From contig CAZBKM010000031.1 in the NCBI GenBank assembly GCA_964492485.1, forward strand, positions 1-10,915: a stretch of DNA of 10,915 nt, in the 5' to 3' direction. Below the pieces are notes generated by a model, which saw only the letters and a list, made by a program, of their open reading frames with translations, was not told the DNA's origin and searched no databases. Below, piece by piece: positions 1-6,243 of this stretch. Position 1 is the first letter of the stretch. Every line of letters starts with the position of its first letter. The stretch is from UBA5336 sp964492485 (GTDB lineage Bacteria > Pseudomonadota > Alphaproteobacteria > Caulobacterales > Hyphomonadaceae). A program made the position numbers and the translations under genes.

Positions 1-54
1 GAACCGGGGTACACGGATTTGCAATCCGCTGCGTCACCACTCCGCCACAGGGCC
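1..54 (-). tRNA. tRNA-Cys (anticodon GCA), 3' part cut off by the window edge
   Basis: Read on the minus strand, the sequence begins GGCCCTG (acceptor 5' strand, 54 down to 48), then TG, a D arm with GCG/CGC stem and a GG-containing loop, and an anticodon arm with the loop TTGCAAA (24 down to 18). The anticodon GCA is at 22 down to 20. A short variable loop and the start of the T arm (CCCGG then TTC) follow. The rest of the T arm, the 3' acceptor strand and the CCA end lie beyond position 1. The folding and anticodon identify a cysteine tRNA. It is transcribed away from the protein genes, so its promoter must lie in about 55-120 on the minus strand. I could not pick out a convincing -35/-10 pair there. 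Confidence 0.93.
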
Positions 55-253
55 GTGCCATCGTCTTGCGCGGAGGAGCGACCGCCGCGCGTGGTGCATG
101 TCGAGTATCTCAGCATTCGCCGGGCGAAGACAAGATGCCTTGCCGGCGTGTGCCGAACCGTCAGCGACGCCGTCTCCTATCGTTCCGGGTGACGCAGCGC
201 AACGGGCAAAGAGCGTGCGGCGCCGGACGCGAGCGCGCGCGCCCGGTTCCCGG

Positions 254-282
254 TTGATGACGCCGCAGCGGCGGGCTAAAGC
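254..282 (+). promoter_or_regulatory. possible promoter for the PCMT-like gene
   Basis: TTGATG (254-259) is followed after 17 bases by TAAAGC (277-282), a moderate match to a housekeeping -35/-10 pair. The start point would be near 289, giving a leader of about 55 bases before the ATG at 344. A short inverted repeat, GGGCT-AA-AGCCC (273-284), overlaps the -10. This is pattern matching only. The rest of the 55-343 gap shows no other recognisable signal and no credible coding region. Confidence 0.3.
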
Positions 283-334
283 CCAGCGCAGGGGTCCGGA
301 GGGTACAGACCGGGCCGACATGACGGTCCACCGA

Positions 335-340
335 GGAGGG
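335..340 (+). promoter_or_regulatory. ribosome binding site that sets the start of the PCMT-like gene
   Basis: GGAGGG ends three bases before the ATG at 344. An earlier in-frame ATG at 320 has no such site, and the reading frame upstream of it is arginine-rich and unlike the family. The start at 344 also gives the N-terminus MDFEAARRTMVDSQVRPNDV, which fits alphaproteobacterial homologues. Confidence 0.7.
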
Positions 341-343
341 ATC

Positions 344-997
344 ATGGATTTCGAGGCCGCCCGCAGGACGATGGTCGACAGCCAGGTGCGTCCCAATGAT
401 GTGACCGATCCCGAACTCGTTCGCGCCTTCCTCTCGGTGCCCCGCGAGGCGTTCGTGCCCAAGTCCAAGCGGGCGCTGGCCTATTCGGAACTGGAAATCG
501 CCACCGCCTCGGGGCGGGCGCTGTGGACCCCGCGCGACACCGCGAAACTGCTGCGCGCCCTGGCGCCGGAGCCCGACGATGTCTGTCTGGTGGTGGGGGC
601 CGGAGCCGGGTACGAGGCGGCCCTGCTGGCGCATCTGACAGAGACCGTGGTCGCGCTGGAAGACAGTCCGGAGGCCGCCGAGGCGCTGTCGGACCGCATG
701 GCCGAACTGGGATATGACCGCGTGGTCGCGGTGCACGGCGATCTGACCCGGGGCCTGGCCGATCAGGGGCCGTTCGACATCATCCTGATCTGCGGCATGG
801 TCGAGACGGTGCCCGATGCGCTGACCGACCAGCTTGCCGACGGGGGCCGTCTGGGCGCCGTGGTCCAGATCGACGAGGCGCTCGGCCGGGGGCGGGTCTA
901 TACCCGCGCAGGCGACACGGTGTCCTGGCGCGAGACCTTCGATGGCTGTCCGCCGAAGTTCGACGTTTTCAACCGGCCGCGGACATTCCAGTTCTGA
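344..997 (+). CDS. PCMT-fold methyltransferase-like protein (protein-L-isoaspartate O-methyltransferase family)
   Basis: The 217-residue protein has the general layout of the PCMT family, which uses S-adenosylmethionine to methylate isoaspartyl residues in damaged proteins. The N-terminal helix region (about 1-35, with MVDSQVRPNDVTD) is typical of alphaproteobacterial members. The SAM-binding motif I is VCLVVGAGAGYEAALLA (80-96), with the acidic end of the next strand at VVALE. VHGDLTRGLADQGPFDIIL and the LADGGRLGAVV segment match later motifs. The family's usual active-site region, around G-x-TIS-x-P, is here GRALWTPRD (57-65), so tryptophan and threonine stand where Ser-x-Pro would be. Methyltransferase folding is well supported, but true isoaspartate repair activity is doubtful. 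It precedes the TolC gene by 86 bases. As I recall, this pairing recurs in alphaproteobacteria, so a link to envelope or secretion functions is possible but unproven. Confidence 0.85.
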   Translation: MDFEAARRTMVDSQVRPNDVTDPELVRAFLSVPREAFVPKSKRALAYSELEIATASGRALWTPRDTAKLLRALAPEPDDVCLVVGAGAGYEAALLAHLTETVVALEDSPEAAEALSDRMAELGYDRVVAVHGDLTRGLADQGPFDIILICGMVETVPDALTDQLADGGRLGAVVQIDEALGRGRVYTRAGDTVSWRETFDGCPPKFDVFNRPRTFQF

Positions 998-1011
998 GCC
1001 CGGCTTCGGAG

Positions 1012-1026
1012 GTGAACACTGTTCAC
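1012..1026 (+). promoter_or_regulatory. operator-like palindrome upstream of the TolC gene
   Basis: GTGAACACTGTTCAC is an inverted repeat with two exact 7-base arms around one central base. It lies 15 bases after the stop of the upstream gene and 57 bases before the TolC start at 1084. Size and symmetry are typical of sites bound by dimeric repressors such as TetR or MarR proteins, which often control efflux and outer-membrane channel genes. No U-tract follows and the one-base centre cannot form a hairpin loop, so it is not a terminator. The cognate regulator is not in this window. Confidence 0.5.
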
Positions 1027-1071
1027 TTTTGCCCGCGTCTCGGTTACCCCTTCCATCAGTGCATGTGGCCT

Positions 1072-1079
1072 GGAGGGAG
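1072..1079 (+). promoter_or_regulatory. ribosome binding site that sets the TolC start
   Basis: GGAGGGAG lies just upstream of the ATG at 1084, with 7 bases between its GGAGG core and the ATG. This favours 1084 over an in-frame GTG at 1012. Starting at 1084 also places a normal signal peptide at the N-terminus. Confidence 0.7.
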
Positions 1080-1083
1080 TGTC

Positions 1084-2433
1084 ATGAGGTTTGCCCGTTC
1101 AATCGTCGCGCTGGCCCGTCTGTTTCGGGTTCGTCCCGTTCTGGGGATCCTGATGCTGGCGAGCCTGGCGGTGCCGGCGGCCGGGGCCGAGGCCGAAACT
1201 CTGGCTGGCGTCCTGGCCCAAGCGGAGGCCAACAATCCCGAGTTGCAGGCCAGCCGGGCCGATACCGACATTGCCCGCGAGGGGCTGGAGCAGGCCAGGG
1301 CCGGGGGGCGCACGTCGGTGGCGCTGACGGGGTCGGCCGGTGCGCAGTACACCGACACGACGGGGCCGTTCGCCTTCAACACCGGAGAGACGGCAACCTC
1401 CAGTCTCCAGGTGGAGGCCAGCAAGCCGGTCTTCACCAGCGGACGGATCAGGGCCGGCATCCGCCGCGCCGAGGCAGGGATCTCGGCCGCTGACCAGGCC
1501 CTGGTGCAGGCCCGCCAGGCGCTGTTTGCCGATGTGGTTACCGCCTATATGGATGTGCGCCGCGACCTGGAGCAGCTCCGCATCCGGGCCAACAATGTGA
1601 ACGTGGCCCTGGAGCAGGCCCGCGCGGCCCGCGACCGGTTCGATGTCGGCGTCGTGACCCGTACAGATGTCGCCCTGGCGGAAGCCCGCCTGGAAGGCGC
1701 CCGGGCGAACGAGGCCGCCGCGCAGGCCCAGCTCGAATCCAGCCGTGCGGCCTTCGCGGAACTCGTGGGTGCCATGCCGGAAACGCTGGCGCCGCCCCCG
1801 CCGGTGCCCGCCCTGCCCGAGACGCTGGACGAGGCGCTGGCAATCGCCCTCGACGCCAATCCGGGTCTTGCGTCTGCCCGCGCGAATGTGCGCGCCGCCA
1901 TCGAGGCGGTGGATGCGGCCGAGGCCGAGAAGGGCCTGACCGTGGAGCTGGTCGGTCGTGCCGGCTATCAGGAGACCTACGCCGACGAGATCCAGGATAC
2001 CCAGGTCACGGCGCTTGCCCGGGGCTCGCTTCCGTTCTGGAATGGCGGGCTGGTCAACAGCCGCGTGCGCGAGGCCCAGTCCCAGCGCGAGCAGGCGCGT
2101 CTGCAGGTGCAGACCGTGGAGCGGCAGATCCGCGCGGGCCTGGCGAGCGCCTGGTACGGATACCAGGCGGCGCTGCGCTCGATCGACTCGTCGCGCCGGC
2201 AGGTGGAGGCCGCCGAGATCGCCTATGAAGGCTCCAAGGAGGAATTGTCGGTGGGCACGCGGACGACGCTCGACGTGCTCGATGCCGAGCAGGACCTGTT
2301 CGAGGCGCGCCTCGCCGTCGTCTCCGCGGAGCGCGACGCCTATGTGGCCGCGACGCAGCTCCTGCAGGTCATGGGACGGCTTGAACGCGACGTGTTCCAA
2401 CCGGCTGGGATGGAGACGCCGGCGGAGGACTGA
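1084..2433 (+). CDS. TolC-family outer-membrane channel protein (RsaF-like)
   Basis: This 449-residue protein is an outer-membrane efflux/secretion channel of the OEP/TolC family. Three copies would form a trans-periplasmic tunnel serving type I secretion or RND efflux. The N-terminus has arginines, then a hydrophobic stretch (LGILMLASLAVPAAGA) and a small-residue cleavage region near residues 34-39. The two internal OEP repeats are recognisable: the first starts at LAGVLAQAEANNPELQASRA and the second at ALAIALDANPGLASARANV. Each has long alanine/glutamate/arginine helices and paired sequences such as FDVGVVTRTDVALAEARLEGA and LSVGTRTTLDVLDAEQDLFEA. Length is normal for the family. No membrane-fusion protein or ABC/RND pump gene is adjacent, so its partner is encoded elsewhere. 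In Caulobacter, I recall the channel gene next to popZ being rsaFb, used for S-layer export. The position here fits an orthologue, but substrate cannot be read from sequence. A palindrome at 1012-1026 suggests repressor control. Confidence 0.93.
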   Translation: MRFARSIVALARLFRVRPVLGILMLASLAVPAAGAEAETLAGVLAQAEANNPELQASRADTDIAREGLEQARAGGRTSVALTGSAGAQYTDTTGPFAFNTGETATSSLQVEASKPVFTSGRIRAGIRRAEAGISAADQALVQARQALFADVVTAYMDVRRDLEQLRIRANNVNVALEQARAARDRFDVGVVTRTDVALAEARLEGARANEAAAQAQLESSRAAFAELVGAMPETLAPPPPVPALPETLDEALAIALDANPGLASARANVRAAIEAVDAAEAEKGLTVELVGRAGYQETYADEIQDTQVTALARGSLPFWNGGLVNSRVREAQSQREQARLQVQTVERQIRAGLASAWYGYQAALRSIDSSRRQVEAAEIAYEGSKEELSVGTRTTLDVLDAEQDLFEARLAVVSAERDAYVAATQLLQVMGRLERDVFQPAGMETPAED

Positions 2434-2531
2434 TAATCTCTGCGTGTGAGTCGAAAGACGTTGTTAACCGGCTCGGCATACCAACGGATGCCAGTAAAAA
2501 CACGCCCGACAGCCGAACAAGGACCGCAGAT

Positions 2532-3230
2532 ATGGCCGACGAGGCACACAAGGAACCCACGATGGAGGAGATCCTTGCGTCGATCCGCAAGATCATCTCC
2601 GACGATGAAGGACAAACCGGTCCAGCACCTGCAGCGAAGGCGTCGTCGCCTTCCGAATACGCCTCTGCCGACCCCGATGACCACGATCCCGTCTTTGAGC
2701 CGGATCGAGAGCCCCTGCACCGCACGTTCGATGCACTGACCGATGAGGACGCCGCCACGGATGCGGCGAGCCCGCCTGCGCACCGGCTTCAGGCCCAGGC
2801 CTCGCGGGCGTTCGCCGCGCCGATGGAGGCGTCCGACGAGGCCGACGACGTTGAGGATGACTGGCCCGAGATCGACGACGCGGACGCCGCCGACCTGCTG
2901 ATGGCGGATAGCGAGGCCACAGACCGTTCCGAAACCGCCCACGCGCCGGATCCTGCGCCCGCCCCCGCGCACGCCCCGGCACCGTCGGCCAAGCCTGGTG
3001 AGACCATGGATCGTGACGCCCTGATCGAATCTGCCACCGAAACCGCCGCTGCCGGAGCCTTGTCGCGTCTGGTGTCGCGGATGGATGTGGGCAGCGACCA
3101 GACCCTGGAGGGCCTGGTTAAGGAGCTTCTGCGTCCGATGATCAAGGAGTGGCTGGACGCCAACCTGCCCGCCATTGTCGAGGCCAAGGTCGAGGCGGAG
3201 GTACAGCGGATCGCCCGCATGGCGCGCTGA
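2532..3230 (+). CDS. popZ: PopZ-type polar organizing protein (DUF2497)
   Basis: The 232-residue protein has the two conserved ends of PopZ. The N-terminal helix PTMEEILASIRKIISDDEG (9-27) binds client proteins. The C-terminal oligomerisation region starts at about 170 with the helix GALSRLVSRM, continues with TLEGLVKELLRPMIKEWLD (191-209) and ends with AIVEAKVEAEVQRIARM (214-230). Between them is a long, disordered acidic and proline-rich linker (about 28-165) with many Asp, Glu, Ala and Pro residues, including PAPAPAHAPAP. In Caulobacter, PopZ forms a matrix at the cell pole that anchors the ParB/parS centromere complex and recruits cell-cycle regulators. The linker makes this protein longer than the Caulobacter version (about 177 residues). 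An AAGGA site 8 bases before the ATG supports the start. The order TolC, popZ, valS matches Caulobacter as I recall it. Confidence 0.93.
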   Translation: MADEAHKEPTMEEILASIRKIISDDEGQTGPAPAAKASSPSEYASADPDDHDPVFEPDREPLHRTFDALTDEDAATDAASPPAHRLQAQASRAFAAPMEASDEADDVEDDWPEIDDADAADLLMADSEATDRSETAHAPDPAPAPAHAPAPSAKPGETMDRDALIESATETAAAGALSRLVSRMDVGSDQTLEGLVKELLRPMIKEWLDANLPAIVEAKVEAEVQRIARMAR

Positions 3231-3413
3231 CGCGACGCAGCTCCTGACCGTCCCGGCGCGCCGCGCACCGTTGCCCACGGCGCCCGCACGCGCGGCTCCC
3301 TTTTCATGCGCGTCCGGGCGGCGAGGCGGCGCACATTTCTCCTGACGGGGCTCCGGTTTCGCCCCGGACGCTCCGATGGGGTGGCGTACCGTCTTCAACC
3401 GACTATAGAGAGG

Positions 3414-3441
3414 AGGCGCGCCGGCAGTGGCGCGCCTTTTT
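3414..3441 (+). terminator. strong intrinsic-terminator-like hairpin just before valS
   Basis: AGGCGCGCC (3414-3422) and GGCGCGCCT (3429-3437) form a perfect 9-bp GC-rich stem around the loop GGCAGT, followed by a run of five T (3437-3441). This is a textbook rho-independent terminator shape. It ends only 22 bases before the valS ATG at 3464. It could end the popZ transcript, or it could act as an attenuator for valS. A TATAGA word (3404-3409) just upstream resembles a -10 element but has no good -35. Confidence 0.75.
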
Positions 3442-3463
3442 CATTCCCGTTAGACAGCGGCCC

Positions 3464-6214
3464 ATGCTCGACTCCCGTTACGATCCCGCCGAAGCCGAAC
3501 GTCGCATCTATGCCCGCTGGGAAGCGGCGGCGTGCTTCAAGCCGTCCCGCGATCCCGACGCCGATCCCTACTGCATTGTCATTCCGCCACCGAATGTCAC
3601 CGGCGTCCTGCACATGGGCCACGCGCTCAACAACACGCTGCAGGATGTGCTGATCCGCTTTCAGCGCATGCGGGGCCGGAACGTGCTCTGGCAGCCTGGC
3701 ACCGACCATGCCGGCATTGCGACGCAGATGGTGGTGGAACGCGACCTCGCGCAATCTGGCAATGGCGATCGCCGCTCGCTCGGGCGCGAGGCGTTCGTGG
3801 AACGGGTTTGGGCCTGGAAGGAAACCTCCGGCAATCAGATCGAGGGCCAGCTCAAGCGTCTCGGTGCATCCTGCGACTGGTCGAAGGCCCGCTTCACGAT
3901 GGGGGAGTCCTCGGACCCCGACAATCAGATGGTCCAGGCGGTGCGCACGGTCTTCGTGCGGCTGTTCGAGGAGGGGCTGATCTACCGCGATACGCGGCTG
4001 GTGAACTGGGACCCGCACTTCCAGACGGCGATTTCGGACCTCGAGGTGGAAAACCGCGAGGTGGACGGGCATTTCTGGCATTTCCGCTATCCGCTCGAGA
4101 ATGGGGAGACCTATGCGTTTCCGATTGCCCATGACGAGAACGGCAATCCGACGGAGTGGGAGACCCGCGACTACATCTCCATCGCCACGACCCGGCCCGA
4201 AACCATGCTGGGCGACGGCGCCGTGGCGGTTCACCCCGACGATCCGCGCTATGCGCCGATCGTCGGCAAGCGCGTCCTTCTGCCGCTGGCCGACCGCCAT
4301 ATCCCGATCATCGCCGATCCCTATCCCGATCCGGAATTCGGCTCGGGCGCGGTGAAGATAACCGGCGCCCATGACGTCAACGATTACGAGGTTGCCCGCA
4401 GGCACGGCCTGCCTATGCACGTCATCATGGACGAGCAGGCGCGTATGCTTGCCTCCGACATCATGCCGGAGAAGTATGTCGGTCTGGACCGCTACGAGGC
4501 CCGCGCCCGAGTGGTGGCGGACATCGAGGCGCGGGGCCTTCTTGACCGGGTCGAGGAGAAGACGATCACCCAGCCCTTCGGCGACCGCTCAGGTGTCGTG
4601 ATCGAGCCGATGCTGACCGAACAATGGTATGTGGACGCGGCGGCCCTCGCCAAGCCGGCGATCGCGGCCGTTGAGGAGGGGCGCACCCGCTTCGTGCCCG
4701 AGACCTGGACGAAGACCTATTACAACTGGATGAAGGACATCCAGCCCTGGTGCATCTCGCGCCAACTCTGGTGGGGGCACCGCATTCCGGCCTGGTATGC
4801 GCCCGACGGCACCGTCTTCGTCGCCATGACCGAGGCTGAGGCCCATGAGCGGGCGCGCGCCCATTATGGCGAAGCCGTCGAGCTGGCACAGGACGAGGAT
4901 GTGCTGGACACCTGGTTCTCGTCCGCACTCTGGCCCTTCTCCACCCAGGGCTGGCCGGAAGAGACCGAGGATCTGAAGACCTTCTATCCGACGTCCACTC
5001 TGGTCACGGCGTTCGACATCATCTTCTTCTGGGTCGCCCGGATGATGATGATGGGCCTGAAATTCATGAATGACGTCCCGTTTCGCGACGTCTACATCCA
5101 CGCCCTGGTCCTCGACGAGAAGGGCCAGAAGATGTCCAAGTCCAAGGGCAACGTGATGGACCCGCTGGAGCTCATCGACGCCTATGGCGCCGATGCCCTG
5201 CGTTTCACCATGGCCATTTCGGCCGCCCAGGGGCGCAATGTGAAACTGTCGCGCCAGCGGGTGGAAGGGTATCGCAACTTCTCCACCAAGCTCTGGAACG
5301 CCGCGCGCTTCTGCCAGATGAACGAGTGCGTGAACTGGGCAGACCGGATCGACCCCGCGACGCTCCAGGCGTCGGTGAACCGCTGGATCGTGGGCGAGCT
5401 CTCCATTGCGTTCGAGGAGGTCAGCGAGGGGTTGGAGGCCTATCGGTTCAACGAGGCCGCATCAGCGGCCTACCGCTTTGTGTGGAACGTGTTCTGCGAC
5501 TGGTATCTGGAACTCATCAAACCGCTTCTGAACGGCAGCGACGAGGCGGCCAAGGCCGAGACGCGACAGGTGGCCGGCTGGGTGCTGGACCGGATCCTGA
5601 TTCTCCTGCATCCGTTCATGCCCTTCGTGACCGAGGAATTGTGGGACAAGCTCTCGGAGCACGGCCCGGCCCGCGACGGTTTCCTGATGCTCCAGCGCTG
5701 GCCGCAGGCTGACGAGATGGCCCGCGACGCCGAGGCGTCCGACGAGATGGGCTGGGTCATCCGGCTGGTCACCGAACTGCGCAGCGTGCGCGCCGACCTG
5801 GGTGTGCCTGCCGCGGCAAGGTTGCCGGTGGTTCTGGTCAATGGAGATGCCGAGACGCGCCGACGGGCCGACGCCCATGGCGAGACCATTTGCAGGCTTG
5901 CCCGCCTGGATTCGCTGCGGGTCGACGATGCGGTGCCGGGCGATGCGGTCTCCACCCTTCTGGATGAGGCCACGGTCGCGCTTCGGGTGGCGGATCTGAT
6001 CGATCCCGATGCGGAGCGCGCGCGACTGGCAAAGGAGATCGGCAAGCTCGAAAAGGAGACCGCCGGCCTGGAGAAGAAGCTCGCGAATGCGGACTTTGTC
6101 GCCAAGGCGCCTGCCGAGGTCGTCGAGGAACAGCGCCAGCGCCTGACCGATGGTCTGGCACGGCTGGAGAAATTGCGTGCGGCCCGCGAGGGGCTCGGCA
6201 GTCTGGCCGGCTGA
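3464..6214 (+). CDS. valS: valine--tRNA ligase
   Basis: This full-length, 916-residue class Ia aminoacyl-tRNA synthetase joins valine to tRNA-Val in the cytoplasm. The HIGH signature is HMGH (50-53) within PPPNVTGVLHMGHALN, and the KMSKS signature is intact at 556-560. The CP1 editing domain, which hydrolyses mischarged threonine, shows TTRPET (242-247) and GSGAVKITGAHD. The segments WCISRQLWWGHRIPAWY and DVLDTWFSSALWPFSTQGWP are characteristic of ValRS. The C-terminal arm (about 850-916) is a charged coiled coil starting ERARLAKEIGKLEKE that contacts tRNA. No clear Shine-Dalgarno sequence precedes the ATG, and a terminator-like hairpin ends 22 bases upstream, so initiation or regulation may be unusual. 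The start is supported by the usual N-terminus (LDSRYDPAEAERRIYARWE). It is followed after 29 bases by the isoaspartyl peptidase gene and then ilvD, probably in one operon. Confidence 0.98.
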   Translation: MLDSRYDPAEAERRIYARWEAAACFKPSRDPDADPYCIVIPPPNVTGVLHMGHALNNTLQDVLIRFQRMRGRNVLWQPGTDHAGIATQMVVERDLAQSGNGDRRSLGREAFVERVWAWKETSGNQIEGQLKRLGASCDWSKARFTMGESSDPDNQMVQAVRTVFVRLFEEGLIYRDTRLVNWDPHFQTAISDLEVENREVDGHFWHFRYPLENGETYAFPIAHDENGNPTEWETRDYISIATTRPETMLGDGAVAVHPDDPRYAPIVGKRVLLPLADRHIPIIADPYPDPEFGSGAVKITGAHDVNDYEVARRHGLPMHVIMDEQARMLASDIMPEKYVGLDRYEARARVVADIEARGLLDRVEEKTITQPFGDRSGVVIEPMLTEQWYVDAAALAKPAIAAVEEGRTRFVPETWTKTYYNWMKDIQPWCISRQLWWGHRIPAWYAPDGTVFVAMTEAEAHERARAHYGEAVELAQDEDVLDTWFSSALWPFSTQGWPEETEDLKTFYPTSTLVTAFDIIFFWVARMMMMGLKFMNDVPFRDVYIHALVLDEKGQKMSKSKGNVMDPLELIDAYGADALRFTMAISAAQGRNVKLSRQRVEGYRNFSTKLWNAARFCQMNECVNWADRIDPATLQASVNRWIVGELSIAFEEVSEGLEAYRFNEAASAAYRFVWNVFCDWYLELIKPLLNGSDEAAKAETRQVAGWVLDRILILLHPFMPFVTEELWDKLSEHGPARDGFLMLQRWPQADEMARDAEASDEMGWVIRLVTELRSVRADLGVPAAARLPVVLVNGDAETRRRADAHGETICRLARLDSLRVDDAVPGDAVSTLLDEATVALRVADLIDPDAERARLAKEIGKLEKETAGLEKKLANADFVAKAPAEVVEEQRQRLTDGLARLEKLRAAREGLGSLAG

Positions 6215-6229
6215 TCCCGGCGCGAACAC

Positions 6230-6235
6230 GGAAGG
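6230..6235 (+). promoter_or_regulatory. ribosome binding site that sets the isoaspartyl peptidase start
   Basis: GGAAGG sits 8 bases before the ATG at 6244. An in-frame GTG at 6235 overlaps this site, so the site argues for 6244. That start also gives a compact lipoprotein signal peptide. Confidence 0.65.
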
Positions 6236-6243
6236 TGGATGCG

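Noticed and set aside
1..54. tRNA-Cys as an integration site for a mobile element
   Set aside because: The 3' end is outside the window, no integrase or duplicated tRNA end is seen, and the neighbouring genes are conserved housekeeping genes.
98..343. N-terminal extension of the PCMT-like protein from an ATG at 98
   Set aside because: The extension is arginine-rich, lacks a ribosome binding site and is unlike family N-termini. The site at 335-340 supports 344.
1099..2400. Minus-strand open frame (433 codons) opposite the TolC gene
   Set aside because: It mirrors a well-supported TolC-family gene and has no recognisable motif. GC-rich third positions explain the lack of stops.
2475..2492. 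Weak inverted repeat GGCAT/ATGCC before popZ as a terminator for the TolC gene
   Set aside because: The 5-bp stem with an 8-base loop and no T-run is too weak to call.
3306..3653. Possible leader peptide or small gene starting at ATG 3306 before valS
   Set aside because: The frame runs through the terminator into valS, has no run of Val, Leu or Ile codons and no stop near the hairpin, so it does not look like an attenuator peptide or a real gene.
5041..5056. Repeated ATG triplets in valS as a possible slippage microsatellite
   Set aside because: They encode the four methionines in the ARMMMMGL segment, which is normal in bacterial ValRS.
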